Notes: a model not told the origin generated them from the letters alone. Shown: positions 1 to 6,584, counted from the first letter of the stretch. The stretch is DNA of 8,544 nucleotides from an uncultured Collinsella sp. (GCA_938023905.1 CALJCO010000001.1:1-8544), one strand, 5' to 3'. A program made the numbers and translations.

Positions 1-45
1 ATGATGCCAAAACGGTCACCCGTGAGGAAGTGTTGGGTTCGAGTG

Positions 46-507
46 CTATGGACAATGTTCCAGCATGCTGGGATCGAACTCGCTAGCCGGAATCACACGG
101 TACCCATGGCGCAGAAGCAGATCGACAAAAACGCCGTTACCCTTGGTGATCGTACCGCTGAACGTGCCGTCGTAGATGCGACCCGCGCCGCACGAGGGGC
201 TACGGTCTTGAAGGATGCAGGCAGCGATCTCGGACGGGCCGCCCTCCTGCTCGCACATATCGAGCGCACGTTGGGCGCCCAGGCGAAACTCGCGATCGAC
301 TGAGTTTCCCTCGCAGGTGCGGACCTCACCGTCCACAATCTCGGACGGCTTGCGCGGCGTGGGCAGGCCACCAAAGACCTCGGGGCACACCAGCAGAACC
401 TCGGTCCCCGTACGCTCGCAGGCCTCGACCAACGCGCGATGGTAATTATCGAGCCCGTTATATTTGCAGCTCTCTCCCATCAAGCAGGCACTCACCACGA
501 TCTTCAT
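46..507 (-). CDS. DUF523 (TudS-type) protein, 153 aa
   Basis: The protein carries the DUF523 signatures: SACLMG at residues 6-11 followed by KYNG, CPEVFGGLPTPRKPSEI at 41-57, and SPSCG at 103-107 before a GTITKGNGV segment. From memory, characterised DUF523 proteins (TudS) are thiouracil desulfurases whose [4Fe-4S] cluster is held by three cysteines; C8, C41 and C106 are the natural counterparts here, with E43 as a possible active-site residue. The protein is probably cytosolic, and its substrate here is unknown. I chose the ATG at 507 because GGGAGGG lies about 5 nt upstream (514-520). An in-frame TTG at 522 would place that ribosome binding site inside the gene. Length is normal for a stand-alone DUF523 protein. 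The gene follows ftsH in the same direction but a strong terminator lies between them, so its transcription start is unclear. The family call is firm; the desulfurase role is inference. Confidence 0.88.
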   Translation of the reverse strand: MKIVVSACLMGESCKYNGLDNYHRALVEACERTGTEVLLVCPEVFGGLPTPRKPSEIVDGEVRTCEGNSVDREFRLGAQRALDMCEQEGGPSEIAACILQDRSPSCGAGRIYDGTFSGTITKGNGVFVDLLLRHGYRVIPASEFDPSMLEHCP

Positions 508-520
508 ACATATCCCTCCC

Positions 521-561
521 AAACAAAACGCCCCATTTGAGATAGAAACTCAAATGGGGCG
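521..561 (-). terminator. Intrinsic terminator of ftsH
   Basis: A perfect 13-bp inverted repeat (529-541 against 549-561) closes a 7-nt loop. On the minus strand it is followed by TTTTGTTT (521-528), the classic form of a Rho-independent terminator. It begins about 20 nt after the ftsH stop codon. Its U-tract ends right at the ribosome binding site of the DUF523 gene, leaving almost no room for a separate downstream promoter. Confidence 0.9.
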
Positions 562-582
562 ATTGACACTGCGCAACTAGTA

Positions 583-2490
583 TTACTGCTGCTTCGGCAT
601 CAGCGGATTCTCGCGCGTGAGGAGATTCATAAACTCCTCGCCCGTGATCGTCTCCTTCTTGTACAGATAACGAGCCAGCTCGTGGAGCTTAAACTTGTTC
701 TCCTTCAGGATCTGCAGGGCGCGATCGTGCGCATCCTCAATCAGCTTTGCGACAATCGCATCCACGCGCTCGGCCGTACCGGGGGCACAGGTGAGCGACG
801 TGTCCTGGTTGAGGTACGCATTCTGGACGGTACCGAGCGCCATCATGCCAAACTCATCGGACATGCCAAAGCGCGTCACCATGTTACGGGCGAGCTTGGT
901 GGCCTGCTCGATATCGTTGGCGGCACCGGTCGTCATCTCACCAAAGATGAGCTCCTCGGCAGCACGGCCACCGCAATAGACGGCGAGCTTGTCCAGGACC
1001 TCTTGGCGCGTCGTCAGGAAGCGCTCGTCCTCCTCGACCTGCATGGTGTAACCCAGAGCGCCGCTCGTGCGCGGCACGATGGTGATCTTCGTGACTGGCG
1101 CGGAGCCCTTCTGGCGGGCGGCAACGATGGCATGGCCGATCTCGTGATAAGAAACGACCTGCTTCTCGTGGTCGGACAGCACCGTGGACTTGCGCTGCTG
1201 ACCGGCGATGACGACCTCCACCGACTCCTCGAAGTCGTCCTGGGTTGCACGCTTGCGACCCTCGCGAACGGCGCGCAGGGCGCCCTCGTTGATGATATTG
1301 GCCAGGTCGGCGCCCGAGGCACCGGGCGTGGCGCGGGCAATCGCGGTCAGGTCGATCGGCGGCTGTGTCTTCACGCTCTTGGCATGCAGCTCGAGGATGT
1401 TCTTGCGACCGGTCAGGTCGGGCAGTTCAACGGGAATACGGCGATCAAAACGACCGGGGGGCAACAGGGCCGGATCGAGACTGTCGGGGCGGTTGGTGGC
1501 AGCGAGAACGACAATACCCTTGTGGTTATCGAAGCCGTCCATCTCGGTTAGCAACTGATTGAGCGTCTGCTCGCGCTCGTCGTTGCCGCTAAAGCCACCG
1601 CCATCGCGCTTCTTACCGATGGTATCGATCTCATCGATAAAGACGATGCACGGGGCCTTTTCCTTGGCCTGCTTAAACAGATCGCGAACCTTAGCGGCGC
1701 CGCGGCCGACGAACATCTCAACAAACTCAGAGCCCGAAATGCTAAAGAACGGAACACCGGCCTCGCCGGCAACAGCCTTGGCAAGCAGGGTCTTACCGGT
1801 ACCCGGAGGGCCAACAAGGAGAGCACCGCGCGGCAGCTTGGCGCCGATCTCCTCGTAGCGCTGCGGCTTCTCCAGAAAGTCGACGACCTCCTTGAGGGAC
1901 TCCTTGGCCTCTTCCTGGCCAGCGACATCCTTAAAGGTCACGCCCACGTCCTTGGAGGCGATCACGCGCGCGCCGGACTTACCCAGACCGCCGCCGCCAA
2001 AACCGCCGCCGCCAAAGTTCATCGACGGACCGTCATCACCCATGGCCTTCTTCATGCGGCGGTTAAGCCACCAGCCGATGAGGAAGAAAATCGCCATGGG
2101 AAGAATGAGCGTAAGCAGGTAATAGGTCATCAGACCCGAGTTCTTATCGGGAACGACCGACTCAAGCGAGGCCCCGGACTCAAGCACGCGATCGGTAAAG
2201 CCCGCGTCATTCGGCACACCGGTCGTTTTGTAGGCGATGTTCTCGTCCTCGCCCTTCTTGGTGTAATAAATCGTGTAATCGTCCGTGTTGTACTCGACCT
2301 TGTCGACACTCTTCTTATCGAGCGCTTTGACAAACGTCGAATAATCGGTCTTCGTAATCTGCTGCGTGTGACCGATGTTGGGGAACAGAACGGTCGAGAG
2401 CACGAGGTAGACGACGAAGGCGATGAGCACGTAGAGGATCATATTCCGTCTACGTTTGTTGTCATCCATCTCCATCTGCTTGAACTCCAT
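583..2490 (-). CDS. ftsH: ATP-dependent zinc metalloprotease FtsH
   Basis: FtsH is a hexameric membrane-anchored AAA+ protease that extracts and degrades misfolded membrane proteins and unstable cytosolic regulators. The 635-aa product has the full layout: a first membrane helix (about 17-37), an extracytoplasmic domain (about 38-120), a second helix (about 122-142), a glycine-rich linker (159-170), Walker A GPPGTGKT (227-234), pore loop FVEMFVGRGAA (256-266), Walker B IVFIDEID (282-289) and arginine fingers in GRFDR (R347, R350). The zinc motif HEIGH is at 449-453 and the third zinc ligand is D526 in TGAANDIEQ. One oddity is P344 before PGRFDR, where an arginine is nearly always found. The start is uncertain: the ATG at 2490 has no clear ribosome binding site, whereas GGAG lies 9 nt before the in-frame ATG at 2475, and another ATG is at 2469. 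The gene is divergent from btuR rather than following hpt, and ends in a strong terminator. Confidence 0.97.
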   Translation of the reverse strand: MEFKQMEMDDNKRRRNMILYVLIAFVVYLVLSTVLFPNIGHTQQITKTDYSTFVKALDKKSVDKVEYNTDDYTIYYTKKGEDENIAYKTTGVPNDAGFTDRVLESGASLESVVPDKNSGLMTYYLLTLILPMAIFFLIGWWLNRRMKKAMGDDGPSMNFGGGGFGGGGLGKSGARVIASKDVGVTFKDVAGQEEAKESLKEVVDFLEKPQRYEEIGAKLPRGALLVGPPGTGKTLLAKAVAGEAGVPFFSISGSEFVEMFVGRGAAKVRDLFKQAKEKAPCIVFIDEIDTIGKKRDGGGFSGNDEREQTLNQLLTEMDGFDNHKGIVVLAATNRPDSLDPALLPPGRFDRRIPVELPDLTGRKNILELHAKSVKTQPPIDLTAIARATPGASGADLANIINEGALRAVREGRKRATQDDFEESVEVVIAGQQRKSTVLSDHEKQVVSYHEIGHAIVAARQKGSAPVTKITIVPRTSGALGYTMQVEEDERFLTTRQEVLDKLAVYCGGRAAEELIFGEMTTGAANDIEQATKLARNMVTRFGMSDEFGMMALGTVQNAYLNQDTSLTCAPGTAERVDAIVAKLIEDAHDRALQILKENKFKLHELARYLYKKETITGEEFMNLLTRENPLMPKQQ

Positions 2491-2507
2491 CTACTGGGGT
2501 TGATAAT
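2480..2507 (+). promoter_or_regulatory. Possible sigma-70-type promoter for btuR
   Basis: TTGAAC (2480-2485) is separated by 16 bp from GATAAT (2502-2507), a 5/6 match to the -10 consensus with a 4/6 match at -35. Transcription would begin near 2514, giving a leader of about 55 nt before btuR. The -35 box lies inside the first codons of ftsH on the other strand, so the two divergent genes may interfere. No equally good promoter was seen for ftsH. Confidence 0.4.
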
Positions 2508-2525
2508 GGTTTCTAGAATACCCAA

Positions 2526-2552
2526 CCCGGACGGCGATAAACCGACGCCGGG
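2526..2552 (+). other. GC-rich hairpin in the btuR leader
   Basis: CCCGG (2526-2530) pairs with CCGGG (2548-2552). The inner CG..CG segments continue the stem through one bulge and one mismatch to a loop at 2537-2542. It ends just before the btuR ribosome binding site (AAAGGA, 2557-2562). It is far too small for a cobalamin riboswitch. A role in translation or mRNA stability is possible but unproven. Confidence 0.35.
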
Positions 2553-2567
2553 CACGAAAGGACAGAG

Positions 2568-3053
2568 ATGGCATCACTGGAAGTCGGCAAGGTTCAAATC
2601 TATACGGGCGACGGCAAGGGCAAGACGACGGCCGCGCTGGGGCTCGCGCTGCGCGCCACAGGCTATGGACTTAACGTGCTCATGCTTCAGTTTGCCAAGA
2701 AGCTGCACTGCGCCGAGCATGATGCGGCGCCCCGTTTGGGCCTGCGCATCGTACAAGCCGACCGTGACACGCCCGAGACTTGCGCCGCGCAGATCATGGA
2801 GCTCGCACGCGAGCAGATTAGCCAGGTCGACGTGCTGATCTTGGATGAGCTGGGAGAAGCCATGCGCCGCGGCTTTGTGACGCGCGAAGATGTCGAAGCG
2901 TTGATCGCGATGAAACCAACCACCACGGAGCTCGTGCTCACCGGCCGGGGCTTGCTGCCCCTCGCCGACCTTGCCGACCTGGTAACCGAAATGCGCCCCG
3001 TCAAACACTACTTCGACGAAGGCCTCCTAGCTCGCCAAGGCATCGAATACTAG
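2568..3053 (+). CDS. btuR: Corrinoid adenosyltransferase, BtuR/CobO type
   Basis: Enzymes of this family transfer the 5'-deoxyadenosyl group of ATP to the cobalt of reduced corrinoids, making adenosylcobalamin-type cofactors in the cytosol. The 161-aa product has the modified P-loop GDGKGKTT (14-21) followed by AALGLALRA, a Walker-B-like LILDELGEA (90-98), LTGRGLLP (124-131) and the C-terminal signature DLVTEMRPVKH then ARQGIEY (155-161). It is shorter than E. coli BtuR (about 196 aa) because it lacks the N-terminal extension, which is common in compact Gram-positive forms. The ATG at 2568 is supported by AAAGGA 5 nt upstream. It stands alone and no other B12 genes are visible, so it may serve corrinoid salvage. 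Its TAG stop is part of the CTAG that begins the RAYT element. The family call is confident; the exact substrate (cobalamin or an earlier corrinoid) cannot be read from the sequence. Confidence 0.92.
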   Translation: MASLEVGKVQIYTGDGKGKTTAALGLALRATGYGLNVLMLQFAKKLHCAEHDAAPRLGLRIVQADRDTPETCAAQIMELAREQISQVDVLILDELGEAMRRGFVTREDVEALIAMKPTTTELVLTGRGLLPLADLADLVTEMRPVKHYFDEGLLARQGIEY

Positions 3054-3098
3054 TCATTGGAAACGTTCTTAAATGTCTAGTCGTTGGGGACACTCTTT
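3050..3098 (+). repeat. Left repeat array of the RAYT element
   Basis: Two units read on the plus strand, each starting with CTAG, at 3050 and 3077 (27-nt period). The outer unit is CTAGTCATTGGAAAC followed by GTTCTTAAATGT. The inner unit starts CTAGTCGTTGGGGAC and then runs into ACTCTTT instead of GTTCTT. The inner 22 bp (3077-3098) match the innermost right unit (4025-4046) perfectly in inverted orientation. The CTAG at 3050 contains the btuR stop codon. Confidence 0.9.
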
Positions 3099-3124
3099 CT
3101 TGGGGAAAGGGCAAAATCAGGGCC

Positions 3125-3895
3125 CTAAAACTCACGCCACCCCGACGTGCCATTCGCAACCGTTGCGCGGCCAAGACCAACCGCCCTAACAATTTGATTA
3201 ACCGTAAGGCCTGATTTCCGCATTTTACAAAGAATCGGCCTGCGTTCGGCTGGAGTCATCGCCTTAATGTCGGAAAGAGAAACAGGAAAAGCAATCTCCT
3301 TCGCGATTTTGAGCACTTCATCGTCAAGAACACGAGGACGGGGCTCGGCGTCATACGGCGCGCTCTCTAGTCGCTCATCAAGATAATGCCGATATTCAAG
3401 CGATCCGCCCACGAGATCCAACACGATGCCAGGATCGCAAAACCCAAACCCATCATAACCATACGCATATGCCCGATAGCTGGACCAGCGATAATTATCG
3501 ACAGCCGAAACACCCGCCTTAACGGGATTCATATGGATGTAATCAGCGAGCGCAATTGCCTGGATATCGTTCTCAACTGGAATGTTCTTAAACCGATCCT
3601 GAAACAAATGCCCGACCCGATCGGTTTTACGATTAAAGTATTTGACGTACGAGGTAAGGATACCGCTCATGCAAGATGAGATTCTTCCGTTAGGGTCATC
3701 AACCATGAGATGAAAATGGTTCGACATGAGACACCACGCAGTAACGCCGATACCATTCCCAACAAGCTTATCCTCGAACAGCGTGAGCATCCGATAGCGA
3801 TCTTCATCGTCTTCGAAGATGCAGATGCCGCCATTACCACGCGCGATAATGTGGTTATAGCCCGTTAACGAAACGACTCGGCCTGTTCTTGGCAT
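3125..3895 (-). CDS. REP-associated tyrosine transposase (RAYT, Y1_Tnp/HUH)
   Basis: This family shares the single-strand nicking domain of IS200/IS605 transposases and acts on hairpin-forming REP-type repeats. The 256-aa product has the HUH motif as SNHFHLMV (58-65; H60, H62). It also has the helix SYVKYFNRK (82-90) with Y83 as the likely nucleophile, followed by the RAYT signatures VGHLFQDRFK (94-103) and DYIHMNPVKAG (118-128). The C-terminal part (about 185-250) contains ILCKMRKSGLTVNQIVRAVG, which resembles a helix-turn-helix as in other long RAYTs. The ATG at 3895 is preceded by GGGAGG at 5-nt spacing. All catalytic residues are present and the frame is open, so the gene appears intact. 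It sits alone between inverted 27-nt repeats, the usual context for the family. Family call is secure; current mobility is unknown. Confidence 0.93.
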   Translation of the reverse strand: MPRTGRVVSLTGYNHIIARGNGGICIFEDDEDRYRMLTLFEDKLVGNGIGVTAWCLMSNHFHLMVDDPNGRISSCMSGILTSYVKYFNRKTDRVGHLFQDRFKNIPVENDIQAIALADYIHMNPVKAGVSAVDNYRWSSYRAYAYGYDGFGFCDPGIVLDLVGGSLEYRHYLDERLESAPYDAEPRPRVLDDEVLKIAKEIAFPVSLSDIKAMTPAERRPILCKMRKSGLTVNQIVRAVGLGRATVANGTSGWREF

Positions 3896-3944
3896 ATCAT
3901 CCTCCCATCACAAACCCACCGGGCAACATCTGATGTGCGCGGAC

Positions 3945-3973
3945 GATATAATTTGCTAAGCCCGTGCTGACAG
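3945..3973 (-). promoter_or_regulatory. Possible promoter of the RAYT gene
   Basis: On the minus strand CTGTCA (3968-3973) and TATATC (3945-3950) are 17 bp apart, each matching 4 of 6 consensus positions, in an AT-rich patch. Transcription would start about 40 nt before the ATG. It lies inside the element, so the transposase gene could carry its own promoter. Confidence 0.35.
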
Positions 3974-4024
3974 TTTACAAGGGCATGCATGACAACCTGG
4001 ATGAAAACCAGAAAATCGTGTCGC

Positions 4025-4100
4025 AAAGAGTGTCCCCAACGACTAGTCATTTAAGAACGTCCCCAACGACTAGCCGTTTAAGAACGTCCCCAATGGCTAG
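4025..4100 (-). repeat. Right repeat array of the RAYT element
   Basis: Three units read on the minus strand, beginning with CTAG at 4100, 4073 and 4046, exactly 27 nt apart. The first two have the form CTAGYCRTTGGGGAC followed by GTTCTTAAA plus three variable bases; the third passes into ACTCTTT. The array is the inverted counterpart of 3050-3098 with one extra unit. The outermost CTAG (4097-4100) holds the stop codon of the MATE gene. There are no spacers, so this is not a CRISPR. Confidence 0.9.
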
Positions 4101-5437
4101 GCAGTGGCGCGGCCGAGCCAGTTGCCGCTGTGATGGTAGACGGTGAACATCGTGGCGGTGATTACCCAGGTTACGGGGTAGACCAGCAGCAGATGCTCGA
4201 GCGAGGGATCGAGCGGCATAATCGCGAACACCCAGGCCACGCGGAGCACGACCGTACCGAAGATCGTGAGCATCATAGGCTGGAAGCTCACGCCGGCGCC
4301 ACGGATGGAGCCGGACGCGTTTTCGATAATCGAGAAAATCGCGTAGAACGGTGCAATGAAATGAATGGTGTGGGCCGAAATCGCGGCATCGTCGATAAAC
4401 AAACGCGAAAGTGGGCCCGAGAACACCATCAGCACGGCAGAGAGACCACCGATCAGCACAAACGAAAGCACGAGCGACGTGTGGTATCCCTTTCGCATGC
4501 GATCGTAATTGCGCGCACCAAAGTTCTGCGCCGAGAACGTGGTGATCGACACACCGAGCGCCTCGGTCACCATCCAGATCATGCCGTCCAGGCGGCTGGA
4601 AAGGCCCCAAGCAGTCGTGACATCGGCTCCAAACGAGTTGACTGACACCTGGATCAGCACGTTCGAGATCGAATATGCCGCAGACTGAACACCCAGCGGC
4701 AAGCCGCACGAAAGCATGCTCTTGCAGATACCGGGGTCAATACCGAGCTTGAAGAGCGAAAGACGCCACGCACCCGGAGCGCGCATCATGCGAACCACAA
4801 TCATCGTGGCATTGGAGCAAATGGTCAGTGCCACTGCGATGCCACAACCCAAGGCCTCCATATGCAACACGGCAACAAAAATGATATCAAGCACCACATT
4901 GACGAAGCAGCCGGAGGCAATAATGACCGCCGGGCCGCGCGTGTCGCCCACGGCGCGCAACAGCGCCGTCCCCATATTGAGCAGCAGCGCCGCGAACATG
5001 GCGGCAAAGTAGCAACGGCCATACGCCGCACCCTCTGCCAGCAGCTCATGCGGTGTATTCATCAACACGAGCATCGGCTCGACAAACACCAAGCCGAGAA
5101 TGGAAATGACAATGCCGCCCACCAGCGCGAGCGACATGGCCGTATGGACCGATCGGCTCAGGCGCTCGTCATCGTGCTGGCCAAAATACTGGCCGGTAAT
5201 AACGGCACAGCCAGCACCCACGCCGACACAAAAACCAATGCAGAGCTCCGTAAGCACCATCGTGGCCTGAATGCCACCCAACGCGAGCTTGCCGCCAAAC
5301 TGACCGACGATATAGGTACCGATAAGCGTGTATGCCTGCTGAAAGAACGAACTAAAGAAAATGGGAACGCACAGCGACAGCAGCTGCTGCCAAATGACAC
5401 CCTGCGTTACATCGATAGCCGTAGATTTCTTAGCCAC
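4097..5437 (-). CDS. MATE family efflux transporter
   Basis: MATE transporters export drugs and other organic compounds across the membrane using Na+ or H+ gradients. The 446-aa product is hydrophobic throughout, with about twelve membrane segments in two related halves. Both halves show the family's post-helix motif: AVITGQYFGQHD near residues 78-89, and TTFSAQNFGARNYDR in the second half. The substrate cannot be told. I chose the GTG at 5437 because GGGGAGG lies 4-5 nt upstream; an upstream in-frame TTG at 5470 would bury that ribosome binding site and add 11 residues. The length is typical. The gene follows the SpoU-type methyltransferase gene on the same strand after about 120 nt and is convergent with btuR. 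Its TAG stop lies in the outer CTAG of the RAYT repeat array, so the element abuts the coding sequence exactly. Confidence 0.93.
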   Translation of the reverse strand: MAKKSTAIDVTQGVIWQQLLSLCVPIFFSSFFQQAYTLIGTYIVGQFGGKLALGGIQATMVLTELCIGFCVGVGAGCAVITGQYFGQHDDERLSRSVHTAMSLALVGGIVISILGLVFVEPMLVLMNTPHELLAEGAAYGRCYFAAMFAALLLNMGTALLRAVGDTRGPAVIIASGCFVNVVLDIIFVAVLHMEALGCGIAVALTICSNATMIVVRMMRAPGAWRLSLFKLGIDPGICKSMLSCGLPLGVQSAAYSISNVLIQVSVNSFGADVTTAWGLSSRLDGMIWMVTEALGVSITTFSAQNFGARNYDRMRKGYHTSLVLSFVLIGGLSAVLMVFSGPLSRLFIDDAAISAHTIHFIAPFYAIFSIIENASGSIRGAGVSFQPMMLTIFGTVVLRVAWVFAIMPLDPSLEHLLLVYPVTWVITATMFTVYHHSGNWLGRATA

Positions 5438-5560
5438 ACGCCCTCCCCACAAGCGTACGTCAAACAACAAAACATCAATTGAACGGCAAAGCCGCTAGCA
5501 GCTTGACACCGACCGAAGGCAGCAAAACCACCCCTAGCGACAAAGCTCGAGAGCACCCCG
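5438..5560 (-). other. Gap between methyltransferase and MATE genes
   Basis: The gap contains two weak stem-loops on the minus strand. CTAGCG (5559-5564) can pair with CGCTAG (5534-5539), starting at the methyltransferase stop codon and followed shortly by GGTTTT. An AAGCTG/CGGCTT hairpin with a CTAG loop lies further down. Either could be a weak terminator, but neither has a proper U-tract. No convincing MATE promoter was found. Confidence 0.25.
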
Positions 5561-6475
5561 CTAGTGATACAGCCCTAGCTGGTAGTGGTACTCATTGCTC
5601 ACATGCGGGCACAGCTGCCAAAAGGCGACAGCGCTTGCCGCGGCCACGTTGAGCGAATCGACCCCATGCGCCATCGGAATACGCACGGCGCGGTCGCAGC
5701 CTGCAATGGTCTTGGCGCCCAAGCCGGCACCCTCGGTGCCCATAAAGATCGCCAGGCGGTCAATCTCCTGCAGCGCGGGATCGTCCAACGACACCGAATC
5801 ATCCGTCAACGCCATGGCGGCACACGAAAAGCCGGCATCGTGCAGCGCCCCCAGCCCATCATGCGGCCATACGCGCGCCTCGCTGCCAATGCGCGTCCAG
5901 GGCACCTGGAACACCGTGCCCATGCTCACGCGGGCCGAGCGACGGTACAGCGGGTCACAGCACGTGGGGCTCACCAAAATGCCATCGACGTTCAGTGCAG
6001 CCGCCGAGCGGAAAATCGCGCCGACGTTGGTGTGGTCGACAATGCCCTCGAGCACGCACACGCGCACCGGGCGCTCCCCCGCCGCCTCGACGACGCCACC
6101 CAAGAACTCATCGACCGGAATCTGACGCGGGCGACGAAACGCCGCGAGCGCACCGCGCGTCACGTTAAAGCCCGTCAACTGCTCCATGAGCTCCATCGAG
6201 GCCACGAACACCGGAACCGGACCCGCTCCCTCGCGCACGACAAGCTGCTCAAACAGTGGCATCATCTGGTCGAGCCAGCGTTCACCCAAAAGAAAGCTCA
6301 GCGGCTCGTATCCGGCGCGCACCGCACGCTCTATGACCTTGGCACTCTCGGCGATAAAGATGCCCTTTTGCGGCTCCAGCACGCAGCGCAGCTCGCGCTC
6401 GGTCAGTCGCACGTAGGCATCGAGCCGCTCGTCCTCGAGCGAATCGATTCGCAGCACCTCAACGGCATCAGTCAT
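5561..6475 (-). CDS. SpoU/TrmH-family RNA 2'-O-methyltransferase
   Basis: SpoU (SPOUT superfamily) enzymes use S-adenosylmethionine to methylate a ribose 2'-OH in tRNA or rRNA. The three family motifs are present: motif 1 HTNVGAIFRSAAALN (148-162, with N150 and R156), motif 2 IFMGTEGAGL (243-252) and motif 3 IPMAHGVDSLNVAAASAVAFW (266-286, with S274 and N276), which form the trefoil-knot cofactor site. Residues about 1-115 form an N-terminal region like the substrate-binding domain of TrmH/RlmB relatives. The exact target nucleotide cannot be deduced. The start is uncertain: from the ATG at 6475 the protein is 304 aa and begins at the homologous region, but AAAGG lies an unusually long 15 nt upstream. 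An in-frame ATG at 6532 would add 19 residues rich in Arg and Cys and lacks a clear ribosome binding site. The gene lies downstream of dfrA on the same strand. Confidence 0.9.
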   Translation of the reverse strand: MTDAVEVLRIDSLEDERLDAYVRLTERELRCVLEPQKGIFIAESAKVIERAVRAGYEPLSFLLGERWLDQMMPLFEQLVVREGAGPVPVFVASMELMEQLTGFNVTRGALAAFRRPRQIPVDEFLGGVVEAAGERPVRVCVLEGIVDHTNVGAIFRSAAALNVDGILVSPTCCDPLYRRSARVSMGTVFQVPWTRIGSEARVWPHDGLGALHDAGFSCAAMALTDDSVSLDDPALQEIDRLAIFMGTEGAGLGAKTIAGCDRAVRIPMAHGVDSLNVAAASAVAFWQLCPHVSNEYHYQLGLYH

Positions 6476-6557
6476 AGTGGCCAGCCCGCACCTTTCTTTG
6501 CAGCACCTATACAAATATCGGGGCAACGCCATGCGCCGCCCCGTAATTCATTTCATC

Positions 6558-6582
6558 CCGATAATACCGAAGGGATAATCGG
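6558..6582 (-). other. Hairpin after dfrA
   Basis: Eleven-nt arms (6558-6568 and 6572-6582) pair at nine positions with two internal mismatches around a 3-nt loop, 2 nt after the dfrA stop. On the minus strand no U-tract follows, so it would be a weak terminator or an mRNA 3'-end stabiliser. On the plus strand it is followed by TTTT, but no plus-strand gene ends here. A TATTAT box (minus strand, 6561-6566) overlaps it and could be a -10 element for the methyltransferase gene, though no matching -35 was found. Confidence 0.4.
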
Positions 6583-6584
6583 TT

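Larger units (their letters stand above)
3050..4100 (-). mobile_element. RAYT transposase element with CTAG-bounded 27-nt repeats
   Basis: One REP-associated tyrosine transposase gene is flanked by inverted arrays of a 27-nt repeat, two copies on the left (3050-3098) and three on the right (4025-4100). The innermost 34 bp at each end (3065-3098 and 4025-4058) are inverted copies with a single mismatch. The outer ends are both CTAG, and these carry the stop codons of btuR and the MATE gene. The interior is visibly more AT-rich than the neighbouring genes, consistent with acquisition. Classical RAYT genes are single-copy and domesticated within REP fields, so this could be a resident RAYT locus rather than a freely transposing IS. 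The boundaries are inferred from the repeats. Confidence 0.75.

Noticed and set aside
1..303. A 100-codon plus-strand frame at the left edge
   Set aside because: It overlaps the DUF523 gene, which has family motifs and a good ribosome binding site; the product resembles nothing known to me.
682..1551. A 289-codon open frame antisense to ftsH
   Set aside because: It lies entirely over the conserved ATPase and protease domains of ftsH and has no recognisable domain.
2491..2567. A cobalamin riboswitch upstream of btuR
   Set aside because: The gap is only 77 bp and lacks a B12-box-like motif; cobalamin riboswitches are around 200 nt.
3099..3130. A terminator at the RAYT 3' end (AGGGC/GCCCT stem)
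   Set aside because: The stem is only 5 bp with a 9-nt loop and no proper U-tract in the direction of the gene.
3865..4050. A 61-codon minus-strand frame upstream of the transposase
   Set aside because: It overlaps the transposase start and the repeat array, has no good ribosome binding site and no recognisable similarity.
4025..4100. The 27-nt tandem repeats as a CRISPR array
   Set aside because: The repeats are directly adjacent with no unique spacers, are mirrored on the other side of a transposase, and have no cas genes nearby.
4862..5482. Open frames antisense to the MATE gene
   Set aside because: They are explained by GC-biased codon use on the opposite strand; no motifs were seen.
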